DNA of 64,000 bases from Chryseobacterium binzhouense (lineage in GTDB: Bacteria > Bacteroidota > Bacteroidia > Flavobacteriales > Weeksellaceae), in assembly GCF_007474545.1 (NCBI RefSeq), contig NZ_VKOG01000003.1, positions 124,001-188,000 on the forward strand. The letters are read 5' to 3'. The notes under the pieces were generated by a model. That model ran no database searches and was not told where the DNA came from. It saw only the letters and a program-made list of their open reading frames with translations. Positions 46,152 through 55,727 of this stretch are shown one piece after another. A program made the translations under genes and the position numbers. How positions within the stretch are numbered: position 1 is the stretch's first letter; every line of letters starts with the position of its first letter.

Positions 46152-46174
46152 TGTAGCAAATTTCAATTATCAAT

Positions 46175-46207
46175 AAAGGTCGGAAGAGTTTTCTTCCGAC
46201 CTTTTTT
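46175..46207 (+). terminator. Terminator of the adhesin gene
   Basis: The 11-bp arms AAAGGTCGGAA and TTCCGACCTTT are followed by TTTTTATTG. Confidence 0.85.
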
Positions 46208-46277
46208 ATTGTTAGCATTAAACTTAGCTTTTATTGAAAATTATTTTGCAGCCAACTCTTTAATAAGATTTTTATCT

Positions 46278-49145
46278 TTAATACCCAAAAATCTCCTCCA
46301 GATCAAGTTCCTGAAAACTTCCCATCTTATGGACTGCATCCATATTCAGGTTTTCTTTTTTTCCAATAATGGCAGTATTGAACTGTATAGATTTTATTTC
46401 CTGATTATAAAAATATCTTAAATCCTCAAATCTCAGGTTTTCAATCTGATGGTAAATGTCTTTTCTGAAATCATGCCTAATTCCTAGTTTCTGGAGCCGT
46501 AAAGTGTTAAAGAATACATTCGTTCGTGTAATTCTTGTTGATGCAATTTGCTTTAAAGCAGATTTTTTGGCATTTTCAAACTGAATAGGAAATTCAGGAA
46601 GTTCAGACATCAGGCTTACCATCGTTTCTACCGCAAGCTGAAGTTTATCCGGCTGTGTTCCGATATAGGTACTGATGTAATCAGAATGATTCAGTTCCGA
46701 ATTAGGAGAATAAGAAACATAGGCAGAATACGCGAGACTTTTACTCTCTCTTATTTCCTGAAACACAATTGAAGACAAACCACGACCGAAATATTCGTTA
46801 AAAACATTGATTTTCCCAAAGTTTTCAGGATTTACAAAATTTCCTTTTCCAATTTTACTCATTTCCATCTGCACCATATCATAGTTGGTAAAATAAACCA
46901 TTCCGGAAGTTTCAGGTTCGGGATACTGTTTAGGTGCAGAAACCTTAAGGGTTTCATCTGCAATATATTTAGGAATATAATTTTTAAAACCGTCAAAATT
47001 TTTACCGTAGAAGAAAACCTGAAACGGATAGCTGAAAAGCTTCTTCATTCTGTCAGTAAAATCTTTTACTTCTGTATTTTGAAGCTCATCTTTAGAAATT
47101 ACATCCAGAAATCTGGAGGTCTTTCCGAGTTTCGTATATGTTGTAAGAGCAGTCATAATACGATTTTTATCTTTTTTTCCTGCTTCACGGCTTTCAAGGA
47201 CAGTTGCCACAAACTGCTGATAGATTTTCTCATCCGGTTTTACATCAGAAAGCCAGTGAAGCAACAGTTCTAAACCTTTTTCGATATTAGACTCAAGCCC
47301 GCTCAAAGAAATTGTAAGCTGATCTGAAGTAGTTTTAAAATCGTGGGTAATCCCAATCTTGAAAAACTCTTTTTTTAAATCATCCGGTGAAAACTTTTCA
47401 GTTTCCAAATACTGAATTAGCTGAGTTGAAATGCCCAGTTTCCGGTCATGATCACTTCCCATCGGAAAAATAAAATGCAGCTGAGCAATATCGTTATACT
47501 TATTTTCCACAAAGCTCAGTTTTTTATCTTTGATAACATCCGTAGAAATTTCTTTTTGATAATCAATATATTCCGGTTGAATATCTTCTTTTTTATCATT
47601 TAAAATTTCCAGTAAAAAGTTAGACTGTGCATCACGATTAATCTTTACAGGAGTGATTCCCGGATTTTCAACTCTCAGAAGTTTATCATTAATCCCTTTT
47701 TCTTTATTGATTACTACATAATTGTCTCTGAAAAAATCATTCGCAAAACGTATTACATCATCTTTGGTAAACGAAGCGTAAACATTCATCTCGTTCAGCT
47801 CTTCGGCCCAAGATCTTCCTTTAATGTAAGTATCATAAAGATTGGTTGCCAAACCTTCAGCAGTTTCCAGTGCTTTCTGACGTTGTATTTTAAAATCATT
47901 AATAATTGCAGGCAGCATCCAGTCAGGAAAAGTTCCCTGTTTTACTAATTCAATTTGTTCAAGAATCATTGCTTTTGCCTCATCTAAGGTCTGATTTTCT
48001 TTAGGAACGGCTACAACAGAGAAATACCCGTATTGTTTTAAACCTAAAGAAAATGCCTGCGCCCAAAGCATTTTCTGAGTCTGATTGATATTCAGATCCA
48101 GCAATCCTGCCTCTCCTCTATTGCTTAAAATATTGGCGGTAATATCAGCAAGCATTGCTTCCCTGCTGCCATAACTGTCGGTTCTCCAGGCTAACTGAAC
48201 TCTTGGTGTTGTCGGACTTTTTACTGTTCTCTCAACAATTTCAGTCAATGGTTTTTCGATAATAAGGTCTTTCTGCGGTAATTTTTTATAAGGAATGGCA
48301 CCAAAATATTGCTCAGCCAATAAAACCGTTTCTTCAAAATCAAGATCTCCTACCAAAACAATACCGTAATTATTAGGCACATAATATTCATCAAAATATT
48401 TGTGAATTGCCTTCATTGAAGGATTTTTCAGATGATCCGGATCTCCCAGTGTCGTTTGCTGTCCGTTGGGATGGGTAGGAAACAAGGCATCCATCAACTC
48501 ATAATTCACCAATCTTGAATCATTATCCTGAGCGCGGTTGAACTCTTCATAAACAGATTCCAGCTCCGTATGAAAAAGCCTTAAGACCATTTCAGAGAAT
48601 CTTTCTTTCTCAATTTTGAGCCACTTTTCAAGCTCATTTTTAGGAATATTATTTTTGTAAACCGTCTCATCAAACCAGGTGTGTGCATTGGTTCCGGTTG
48701 CTCCCAAAGACGAAATCGCTTTATCATATTCGTTTGGAATAGCATACTGACTTGCTTCCAGAGAAAGTTCGTCTATTTTTTTATAAATTTCTTTCTTTTT
48801 TTCGGGGTCTGATTCAGCTTTATGTTTTTCAAACAAATCTGCTATTTCATCAAGCAAAACCTTTTCTTTTTCCCAGTCTTTTGTTCCTAGCTTTGAAGTT
48901 CCCTTAAACATCATATGTTCCAGATAATGGGCAAGACCTGTATTATCTGAAGGATCATTATTGCTTCCTGTTTTTACCGGAATAAAAGTCTGGATTCTGG
49001 GAGCATCAAAATTCTGGGCAAGGAAAATTTTAAGCCCGTTTTCTAAGGTGTATATTCTTACCTTATTTTCATCATGCTCTACTGTAATGTATTCATAATT
49101 ATTTTTATCAAATTGTGTCTGTTCAGTATATTTCTTATGCATCAT
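46278..49145 (-). CDS. M16-family zinc metallopeptidase, two-unit long form
   Basis: The 955-residue protein is a full-length pitrilysin-type peptidase with two M16 halves. The active inverted zinc motif HYLEH is at residues 73-77 (H73, E76, H77), and the distal glutamate is in ELESVYEEFNRAQDN near 195. The second half (about 530-955) lacks the motif and is the structural partner, as usual. No signal peptide is visible, so it may be cytoplasmic or exported by another route. It probably degrades medium-size peptides. It is monocistronic, with a good -7 element upstream. Confidence 0.93.
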   Translation of the reverse strand: MMHKKYTEQTQFDKNNYEYITVEHDENKVRIYTLENGLKIFLAQNFDAPRIQTFIPVKTGSNNDPSDNTGLAHYLEHMMFKGTSKLGTKDWEKEKVLLDEIADLFEKHKAESDPEKKKEIYKKIDELSLEASQYAIPNEYDKAISSLGATGTNAHTWFDETVYKNNIPKNELEKWLKIEKERFSEMVLRLFHTELESVYEEFNRAQDNDSRLVNYELMDALFPTHPNGQQTTLGDPDHLKNPSMKAIHKYFDEYYVPNNYGIVLVGDLDFEETVLLAEQYFGAIPYKKLPQKDLIIEKPLTEIVERTVKSPTTPRVQLAWRTDSYGSREAMLADITANILSNRGEAGLLDLNINQTQKMLWAQAFSLGLKQYGYFSVVAVPKENQTLDEAKAMILEQIELVKQGTFPDWMLPAIINDFKIQRQKALETAEGLATNLYDTYIKGRSWAEELNEMNVYASFTKDDVIRFANDFFRDNYVVINKEKGINDKLLRVENPGITPVKINRDAQSNFLLEILNDKKEDIQPEYIDYQKEISTDVIKDKKLSFVENKYNDIAQLHFIFPMGSDHDRKLGISTQLIQYLETEKFSPDDLKKEFFKIGITHDFKTTSDQLTISLSGLESNIEKGLELLLHWLSDVKPDEKIYQQFVATVLESREAGKKDKNRIMTALTTYTKLGKTSRFLDVISKDELQNTEVKDFTDRMKKLFSYPFQVFFYGKNFDGFKNYIPKYIADETLKVSAPKQYPEPETSGMVYFTNYDMVQMEMSKIGKGNFVNPENFGKINVFNEYFGRGLSSIVFQEIRESKSLAYSAYVSYSPNSELNHSDYISTYIGTQPDKLQLAVETMVSLMSELPEFPIQFENAKKSALKQIASTRITRTNVFFNTLRLQKLGIRHDFRKDIYHQIENLRFEDLRYFYNQEIKSIQFNTAIIGKKENLNMDAVHKMGSFQELDLEEIFGY

Positions 49146-49182
49146 AACAAAAAAGATGAATTCTGATTATTCAGAAATCTTA

Positions 49183-49190
49183 CAAATTTA
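49183..49190 (-). promoter_or_regulatory. Candidate -7 element of the M16 gene
   Basis: TAAATTTG on the minus strand fits TAnnTTTG, 38 bp before the ATG. Confidence 0.5.
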
Positions 49191-49347
49191 CGGATTAGAA
49201 AGTGGAATGTGGGATATTAATGATGATGATTGAGAAAATTGATAAACAAATTCTGAATCTATGATAATGTACAAGTCTTTTTACATTCAGCTATATCTGT
49301 GATGAACAATTTTTAAGCTTGATGAAACCAATTAAATTATAAATCTC

Positions 49348-49365
49348 TATCCCGTAGTCAGGTTA
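49348..49365. repeat. Isolated copy of the TATCCC..TCAGGTTA end sequence
   Basis: TATCCCGTAGTCAGGTTA matches 16 of 18 positions of the right end of the element at 30633-30895. No second end was found nearby, so it is a solo or decayed copy. Confidence 0.5.
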
Positions 49366-49372
49366 TTTACCC

Positions 49373-49406
49373 AATGAAAAAGCCGTCTGCGAATAGAGAC
49401 GGCTTT
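49373..49406 (-). terminator. Terminator of the glucan utilization operon
   Basis: The perfect 10-bp arms AAAGCCGTCT and AGACGGCTTT are followed on the minus strand by TTTTTCATT, just past the GH3 stop. Confidence 0.8.
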
Positions 49407-49411
49407 AAAAT

Positions 49412-51742
49412 TTATTTTGTCCAGTTGATTTTTGAATGTTGCACTTCTTCAGAATTGGTTCCGATCATGATGTCAAACTCACCCGGTTCCCAATCGTAAT
49501 TTAGTTCTCCATTGTAAAATTTAAGCTGTTCTGGGGAAATATCGAAAGTGATTTTCTTAGATTCTCCTTTTTTAAGCATAACTTTCTGGAAGCCTTTCAG
49601 CTCTTTTACAGGTCTTGTAATACTTCCCACCATATCTCTGATGTACAGCTGTACAACCTCAGCTCCGTCATAATTCCCGGAATTTGTTACGGTAACTGAA
49701 GCCTGAATTGTCTGATTGCCTTTTGGATTTGCATTCGACACCGTAATATCAGAATAATTGAATTTTGTGTAGCTTAAACCAAAACCAAACGGATATAAAG
49801 GCGTATTACACTCATCCATATAATTGGAACGGAATCTTTCATACTGACATTTATCTACCTTATCTTGAGCTAAAGGACGACCTGTATTTTTTGAATTGTA
49901 GTAGATAGGAACTTGTCCCAAACTTCTTGGGAAAGTCATTGGCAGTTTTCCCGAAGGGTTAACTTTTCCGAAAAGAACATCAGAAATCGCATTTCCTGCT
50001 TCTGAACCGGCAAACCAAACATTAAGAATTGCATCCGGAACATCTTTCATATTCGTTAAAGCTAAAGGACGCCCCGTGAAAAGGACTACCACAATTGGTT
50101 TTCCTGTTTTCTTCAATTCGTTTAACAAATCAATCTGAGACTGTGGAATTGTAATTTCAGTTCTTGAAGAAGACTCACCGCTCATCTCTGCAGATTCTCC
50201 GATGGCCAAAACAATAACATCTGCTTTACTGGCAACATCTACTGCCTCTTTTAGTAAAACTTCTTTGGAACGGTTATCTCTGTCGGTTTTTTTACCGTGC
50301 GCTGCATAAATATCTTCCAATTTTGCATCGTAATCAATATTGGCACCTTTTGCCGAAATAAACTTTACATCTTTCCCGTAGTTTGCCTGCAAACCTTGCA
50401 TTAAATTGACTGCATTAGCATGTTTTGCTGCTACACTCCAAGTTCCTGCCATATTCATTGAGTTGTTGACCAATGGTCCTATAACGGCGACAGTTGCAGA
50501 CTTTTTCAAAGGAAGAACCTGATTGTCATTCTTCATCAAAACCATAGACTGTGCTGCTGCACTTCTCGCGATGTTGCGGTTTTCTAAATTATAAACTTCT
50601 TTTGCTGCTAATTTTGCATCGCCGTAACGGTAAGGATCATCAAATAAACCTAAATCATATTTTGCTTCAAGAATTCTTTTGGCTGCCATATCAATTTCAG
50701 CCTGAGTAACTTTCCCTTCCTGTAAAGATTTTTTAAGTGTTGTTAAAAACCCTTCACCTACCATATCCATATCCACTCCCGCTTTTAAAGCTAAAGCTGA
50801 AACCTGCTGCAGATCACCCATTCCGTGATCTACCATTTCGTTGATTCCAGTATAATCGGTTACTACAAAACCTTTGAAATTCCATTTATTTCTTAAAACT
50901 TCTGTCTGCAACCATCTGCTTCCCGTTGCCGGAACTCCGTCTACTTCATTGAAAGAAGCCATCACAGAAGCTACACCTGCATCTACTGCAGCTTTATAAG
51001 GTGGAAAATACTCGTTGAACATTCTTACATGACTCATGTCTACCGTATTGTAATCTCGTCCTGCTTCACCCGCTCCGTACAATGCAAAATGCTTTACACA
51101 AGCTAAAATAGTATTGCTAAGAGATAAATCTTTTCCCTGATAACCATATACCATGTGCTTTGCAATTTCGCTTCCCAAATAAGGATCTTCACCAGAACCT
51201 TCAGAAACTCTTCCCCATCTTGGTTCGCGGGAAATATCAGTCATTGGAGAAAACGTCCAGTTGATTCCGTCTACAGAAGCTTCTTTTGCCGCCACTCTCG
51301 CTGACTGCTGAATGAGATTCATATCCCAGGAAGCTGCAAGTCCCAAAGGAATTGGAAAAGTAGTTTCGTAACCGTGAATAACATCCATTCCGAAGATCAA
51401 AGGGATTTTCAGACGACTGTTTTCAACAGCAACTTTCTGTACGGCACGAATTTTATCCGCACCTTTTATATTGAAAAGTCCTCCGACTAAACCTTGTTCC
51501 ACTTTTTTTCCGATGTCTGAACTTTTAGCCAAACCTGTGGTAAAATCTCCTGAACTTGGTAAATTGAGCTGTCCGATTTTCTCGTCTAAAGTCATTTTTG
51601 CCAAAAGACTTTCTACGAAAGCTTTCTTTTTAGCCTGATATTGTGCGGTCTGAAAAGACTGAACTGGTTTCGTGACGATCTCCTGCGCTGAAAACATAGG
51701 CGCAAGAGCTAATGCTGCTATTACAATTAAATTTTTACTCAT
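49412..51742 (-). CDS. bglX: Periplasmic GH3 beta-glucosidase
   Basis: The 776-residue glycoside hydrolase family 3 enzyme has a signal peptide (about 1-19), the (beta/alpha)8 domain with KHF at 218-220 and the nucleophile D296 in GFVVTDYTGINEM, then the alpha/beta sandwich domain (about 390-620). A C-terminal fibronectin-like domain follows (about 675-770). This is the BglX layout. It removes glucose from the non-reducing end of beta-gluco-oligosaccharides in the periplasm. As the last gene of the locus it would finish glucan breakdown. Bacteroides GH3 enzymes in similar loci prefer beta-1,2-linked oligosaccharides. Confidence 0.94.
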   Translation of the reverse strand: MSKNLIVIAALALAPMFSAQEIVTKPVQSFQTAQYQAKKKAFVESLLAKMTLDEKIGQLNLPSSGDFTTGLAKSSDIGKKVEQGLVGGLFNIKGADKIRAVQKVAVENSRLKIPLIFGMDVIHGYETTFPIPLGLAASWDMNLIQQSARVAAKEASVDGINWTFSPMTDISREPRWGRVSEGSGEDPYLGSEIAKHMVYGYQGKDLSLSNTILACVKHFALYGAGEAGRDYNTVDMSHVRMFNEYFPPYKAAVDAGVASVMASFNEVDGVPATGSRWLQTEVLRNKWNFKGFVVTDYTGINEMVDHGMGDLQQVSALALKAGVDMDMVGEGFLTTLKKSLQEGKVTQAEIDMAAKRILEAKYDLGLFDDPYRYGDAKLAAKEVYNLENRNIARSAAAQSMVLMKNDNQVLPLKKSATVAVIGPLVNNSMNMAGTWSVAAKHANAVNLMQGLQANYGKDVKFISAKGANIDYDAKLEDIYAAHGKKTDRDNRSKEVLLKEAVDVASKADVIVLAIGESAEMSGESSSRTEITIPQSQIDLLNELKKTGKPIVVVLFTGRPLALTNMKDVPDAILNVWFAGSEAGNAISDVLFGKVNPSGKLPMTFPRSLGQVPIYYNSKNTGRPLAQDKVDKCQYERFRSNYMDECNTPLYPFGFGLSYTKFNYSDITVSNANPKGNQTIQASVTVTNSGNYDGAEVVQLYIRDMVGSITRPVKELKGFQKVMLKKGESKKITFDISPEQLKFYNGELNYDWEPGEFDIMIGTNSEEVQHSKINWTK

Positions 51743-51881
51743 AACTTCTTCATTTTTTGAGGAACTTGTGAATCTCAGATCTCATAATTCCTATACCTTA
51801 ATACTATTTCTTTCGTTTAATACTCAATGATTCTTTTTAAAGCAAAGAAAAACTAAATAGTTAATTTCTCAAAGTTTTTTA

Positions 51882-52601
51882 TCATTTAATTACGCTGATG
51901 CTTTTTCTTTTTGACAGCATCCATTCGTATAACTTAGGATTTGAATAGGTAGAATCCCAAGAATTGTGATTGTCATTTGGGAAAATTGTTAATTCTGCCG
52001 TTGGATTGATAGGATGAAGTTTTTGGTAAAAATTAAAGGCATTTTCCGGTAAAACCACATCATCCATCCCGCCGTGAAAGATTTTCATATTTAAATTTTT
52101 GTACTGATGAATATTGGCATACATTACGCGGTCTGTAGGCGCACAAACCGAAACTACCGCAGCAAACATTTCAGGATGTTCCATTGCTAATTTTAATGTT
52201 CCCCATCCTCCCATAGAAAGTCCTGTAAGGTAAATTCTGGAGTCATCAATTTTATGCTTTGACTGAATTTCTTTGATTAAATGATATACGGTTACCGTAT
52301 CCCACCACGTATTTTCAGGACATTGAGGTGCCAAAATTGCAACAGGCTCTTTGATGAGATTTTTGTACGTAAACGGACTGTGCGCTTTTACTTTTTCGAG
52401 ATCGTTTCCCCTTTCTCCGGAGCCGTGTAAAAACACGATCAATGGAACATTTCCTTTTGCATTTTGAGGATAATCTAAAATGTAGGAAATTTTTTCCTGT
52501 CTTTTGATTTCTTTATTGAGTTCTGTTTTTATTTCCTGAGCTGTTGTAATTGTGGTAAGCCCGAAGAATAAAACAGGAAGTAATTTTATGCTTAATTTCA
52601 T
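51882..52601 (-). CDS. Exported alpha/beta-hydrolase (esterase, prolyl-oligopeptidase-like)
   Basis: The 239-residue protein has a signal peptide (about 1-21) and an alpha/beta-hydrolase fold: oxyanion segment VFLHGSGERGND, nucleophile S129 in GLSMGGWG, acid D180 or D181 in FHGGMDDVVLP and histidine H212 in NDNHNSWD. The compact size and signature suggest a carboxylesterase of the dienelactone hydrolase/PHB depolymerase-like group. In this locus it may remove acyl groups such as succinyl or acetyl from the glucan, which is inference. It lies 139 bp before the GH3 gene. Confidence 0.85.
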   Translation of the reverse strand: MKLSIKLLPVLFFGLTTITTAQEIKTELNKEIKRQEKISYILDYPQNAKGNVPLIVFLHGSGERGNDLEKVKAHSPFTYKNLIKEPVAILAPQCPENTWWDTVTVYHLIKEIQSKHKIDDSRIYLTGLSMGGWGTLKLAMEHPEMFAAVVSVCAPTDRVMYANIHQYKNLNMKIFHGGMDDVVLPENAFNFYQKLHPINPTAELTIFPNDNHNSWDSTYSNPKLYEWMLSKRKSISVIK

Positions 52602-52636
52602 TTAATATTTTTAACATTGATATTTTAATTAATAAG

Positions 52637-52654
52637 TCGCTCCTATGGAGCTTT
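52637..52654. repeat. Short palindromic repeat, GCTCC..GGAGC family
   Basis: TCGCTCCTATGGAGCTTT, second copy of the family seen at 21402. Confidence 0.65.
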
Positions 52655-52684
52655 CTTAACTGGTCTTATTTTGCTATTAACTGA

Positions 52685-52704
52685 TCGCTCCTCCGGAGCT
52701 TTTT
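52685..52704. repeat. Short palindromic repeat, GCTCC..GGAGC family
   Basis: TCGCTCCTCCGGAGCTTTTT, third copy, 48 bp from the second. The loop bases differ while the arms are kept. Confidence 0.65.
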
Positions 52705-52734
52705 GCCATTAAGTTTTCTATATTCTGCTTTATA

Positions 52735-52767
52735 ATCCTTGTCAAGGTTTGAAACCTTGACAAGGAT
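52735..52767. repeat. 33-bp near-perfect palindrome
   Basis: Arms of 16 bp (ATCCTTGTCAAGGTTT and its exact complement) flank one central base. The hairpin is followed by a T-rich run on the plus strand. It may act as an RNA processing or attenuation site between the glucanase and esterase genes. Confidence 0.75.
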
Positions 52768-52787
52768 ATTTTTGCAGTTCTTTGTTA

Positions 52788-52882
52788 TTAGCCCCGATAG
52801 AAGCGGCATCCTTTTTTGTTGCAGGCGGAGTGAAGCGGAGACTGCAACAAAAAAGATACAGCGGATAGCGGGAAATAGCTCC
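52788..52882. repeat. Structured intergenic repeat (AGCCCCGAT...GGAAATAGCTCC)
   Basis: A 13-bp perfect stem (TTTTTTGTTGCAG, 52812-52824, with 52842-52854) is flanked by G/C-rich ends AGCCCCGATAGAAGCGGCAT and AGCGGATAGCGGGAAATAGC, which are partly complementary. From memory, similar sequences are scattered in flavobacterial genomes. It is G+C-richer than the surrounding gap. Confidence 0.6.
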
Positions 52883-52890
52883 TAAAAAAA

Positions 52891-54273
52891 TTATTTGATG
52901 TTATATTTCTCTGATTTGAAACTTAACTTCTTTAATCCTTGTTGAATTTCCGGTGCGTTCATGAATAATTTCCAGAGAAATCCTGTGCGGTAATTTTCGA
53001 TCATCGGCGCAATTGTACCCTGATCTATCGCTAAATATCTTGTCGTAAACCAATTGTCATAATGAATAGAAGTTGCATCATAAGGTCCTGCAGAACCAAT
53101 AAATTCAGGCTTTTGAGTATAAATAAATCTCAAAAATTCCATAGATTCTTTTGGTGAATACGGAAAACTGCTCAATGCTGCTGTAGGAGTAATTACTCCG
53201 TGATCATTCTGCGGAAAATGTGCATTGTAGCCTGTTCCACCGTTTTTATTGCGTGTGTAACTTGCCGTTAATCCCCAATAATTGGGTCCGTAACCTTTCC
53301 ACTGCTTTGGATTTTCTAAGCAGTATTTATAATCAATAAGTACCTGATTTTTATTTAAATCGAAGTAATTTTTGATAAGTTTATCTGATAAATTCGTAGG
53401 ATCTAAACCGATATAGGAATAATGCGCCCAGAATAGAGGCCCGCCATATTCTTCGGCTCCGTTGTGTTTCACATACATCGGCAGTCCGTATTTTTCTTTA
53501 TCTGAAAGGTAAGTTCCGTTTCTTGTCCAGCCTTTGTAATACGTTTCTGCGTCGATAGAATACGTAGGCGACGAAGCAGCGAGAATGTAAGTAATCAGAC
53601 ATTCATTATACCCCTGCAAAGGAAAATTCATATCCCATTGATATTCTGGTGACCAATGCCAGTACAAAACTTTTTCTCCACCCTTGGTGTACCAGTTCCA
53701 TTGAATTCCTTTCCAAAGTTCGTCACACTTTTTGGCTAAAGCTTTTTCCTCGGTGTTTCCGTTTTTGAAATATTCGCGAACCATCAAAATACCTGAAGTT
53801 AGAAATGCCGTCTCCACCAAATCTCCTCCATTATCTTTTTTTCCGAAAGGAACGGTTTTGCCTGTCTCTCCGTTGATCCAATGTGACCAGGCTCCTTTGT
53901 GACGCTCGGCTTTCGCCAGAAAATCCATCATGGTTGTGAGCCTTTTAACAGCTTCCTTTCTTGGAACAAAGCCTCTTTCAACTCCAACTAATATTGTTGC
54001 CAAGCCAAATCCTGAACCTCCTGTTGTAATAACGTGCTTGTCTTTATCGGGATAAATATCGTCTTCGTGGTAGCGCTCTCTCCCTAAAAAGGAATTGGGT
54101 TCTGCGTAATCCCAGAAGTATTTGAGTGCATCTTTTTGAACTTTGTCCATCAACTGCTCGTCAGTTGTGTTGGATTTGACAGCAGCTGTGTCTGAAATAT
54201 TCTGACTGATCTGGTTGTTTTTGCAGGAAATTACGGCTAATGCTAAACCTCCTGTCAGTAGTATCTTTTTCAT
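52891..54273 (-). CDS. Glycoamylase-family lipoprotein (GH144-like), first paralogue
   Basis: The 460-residue lipoprotein has lipobox VISC (C17) and one alpha/alpha-barrel domain of the PF10091 glycoamylase type. Landmarks are ALKYFWDYAEPNS, GGSGFGLATILVG, DNGGDLVETAFL, VLYWHWSPEYQW, NDHGVITPTAALS and RYLAIDQGTIAPMIENYRTG. Characterised members from Chitinophaga are endo-beta-1,2-glucanases (GH144), so that activity is likely. It is a close paralogue of the next gene, suggesting duplication with split roles. The gap downstream holds several structured repeats. Confidence 0.85.
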   Translation of the reverse strand: MKKILLTGGLALAVISCKNNQISQNISDTAAVKSNTTDEQLMDKVQKDALKYFWDYAEPNSFLGRERYHEDDIYPDKDKHVITTGGSGFGLATILVGVERGFVPRKEAVKRLTTMMDFLAKAERHKGAWSHWINGETGKTVPFGKKDNGGDLVETAFLTSGILMVREYFKNGNTEEKALAKKCDELWKGIQWNWYTKGGEKVLYWHWSPEYQWDMNFPLQGYNECLITYILAASSPTYSIDAETYYKGWTRNGTYLSDKEKYGLPMYVKHNGAEEYGGPLFWAHYSYIGLDPTNLSDKLIKNYFDLNKNQVLIDYKYCLENPKQWKGYGPNYWGLTASYTRNKNGGTGYNAHFPQNDHGVITPTAALSSFPYSPKESMEFLRFIYTQKPEFIGSAGPYDATSIHYDNWFTTRYLAIDQGTIAPMIENYRTGFLWKLFMNAPEIQQGLKKLSFKSEKYNIK

Positions 54274-54339
54274 TTTTAAATTTTATGGTTAAAACTTAAC
54301 TGAAGATTTTAAACTTCAGCTAAGCAAATTTTGATTTTA

Positions 54340-55725
54340 TTAAAATCCGTATTGCGATGAATGAAAGCCAAGCTTGATTAAACCTTGTTTTACATCCGGC
54401 GCATTCATAAATAATTGCCATAAAAACTGAGTTTTATGGTTCTCTATCATAGGAGCAATGGTTCCCTGATCTATTGCCAAATACCGTGGTGTCACCCAAT
54501 TATAATGTACAGAGTATGCATCATAAGGTCCTGCTACACCGATATACTTATTATAATTTTCGTTATAAAGAAACCTCAACATATTCATACTTTCAACTGG
54601 TGTATAAGGCATATTTGAAAGTGCTGCCGTAGGCGTGATGATTCCTAAATCATTGCTTGGCTGATGTGCAGCGTAATCATGACCTCCTGTGAGCGGATTT
54701 CTGGAATAACTTGCTGTAAGTCCCCAACTTTTTGAATTGTAACCCAGCCAGCCTTTCGGATTTGCCACGCAGTATTGGTACATGATTTTTGCATGATTTG
54801 TAGTAGCATTGCCGTAATTGACATATTCATCCGATAATCCTCTAGGATCTAATCCCATAAATGAATAATGTGACCAAAACATAGGACCTACATTTCCGGG
54901 TGCTGTATTATGACTGACTACTAATGGGAGACCATATTGAGAAGTTCCATTGACAATAGCACCACTTCTCGCCCAACCTTGCTGATAAACCGGTTTGGTA
55001 ATTGTATGAGTCGGAGAAGCTGCTGCCATTACATATGTAATTAAAGTTTCGTCAAAACCTTTCAACTGCATATTCATTTCAAAATTATAATTTGGAGACC
55101 AATGCCAATACAATGTGTTTTCACCTTTGGTGTACCAACTCCACTCGATTCCTTTGAAAAGTGTATCTGCTTTTTGCGATAATGCGATCTCCGAAGGATC
55201 TGTAGAGTTTTTGAAATATTCTCTTACACAGATTAAGCCCTGAGCTAAGAAAGCTGTTTCTACCAAATCTCCGCCGTTATCTTTTTGACTGAATGGGATT
55301 ACCTGACCATTGTTTCCGTTCATCCAGTGAGGCCATGCTCCGTGAAAACGGTCAGCGTTCTGAAGGAAATTCAATGCAGTTGATAATCTTGAGATAGCTT
55401 CAGCTTTCGTAACGTAGCCATTTTTAATACCTACCAGAATTGTCATTAATCCAAAACCAGATCCTCCCGCTGAAACAACGTGAGCATCTTGTCCCGGATT
55501 ATCGGTATGGTATCTTTCTCTGGCCAGTTTAGAGTTACTTTCTGCATAATCCCAAAAATATTTTAATGCATCTTTCTGCACCATCTCGATGAGCTGGGTG
55601 TCGGTGTATTGGGTAGGCTGCGTGACAATAGGATTTTCGTTTGTTCCCTCTTCAGAAGAGTCAGAAGAACAACTGCCACATAGAAATATGGCAGTTGCTA
55701 TTGTTAATATGGGTTTTAAATTCAA
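54340..55725 (-). CDS. Glycoamylase-family lipoprotein (GH144-like), second paralogue
   Basis: The 461-residue lipoprotein (acceptor cysteine in GSCSSDSSEE, near 19) has the same landmarks as its neighbour: ALKYFWDYAESNS, GGSGFGLMTILVG, DNGGDLVETAFL, LYWHWSPNYNF, SNDLGIITPTAALS and RYLAIDQGTIAPMIEN. The extra Ser/Glu-rich linker after the lipobox suits surface display. The only usable start is a TTG 2 nt after the stop of the LamG gene, so translation is probably coupled. It likely cuts polymer at the surface while the other paralogue may act in the periplasm; that split is inferred. Confidence 0.85.
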   Translation of the reverse strand: MNLKPILTIATAIFLCGSCSSDSSEEGTNENPIVTQPTQYTDTQLIEMVQKDALKYFWDYAESNSKLARERYHTDNPGQDAHVVSAGGSGFGLMTILVGIKNGYVTKAEAISRLSTALNFLQNADRFHGAWPHWMNGNNGQVIPFSQKDNGGDLVETAFLAQGLICVREYFKNSTDPSEIALSQKADTLFKGIEWSWYTKGENTLYWHWSPNYNFEMNMQLKGFDETLITYVMAAASPTHTITKPVYQQGWARSGAIVNGTSQYGLPLVVSHNTAPGNVGPMFWSHYSFMGLDPRGLSDEYVNYGNATTNHAKIMYQYCVANPKGWLGYNSKSWGLTASYSRNPLTGGHDYAAHQPSNDLGIITPTAALSNMPYTPVESMNMLRFLYNENYNKYIGVAGPYDAYSVHYNWVTPRYLAIDQGTIAPMIENHKTQFLWQLFMNAPDVKQGLIKLGFHSSQYGF

Positions 55726-55727
55726 AA

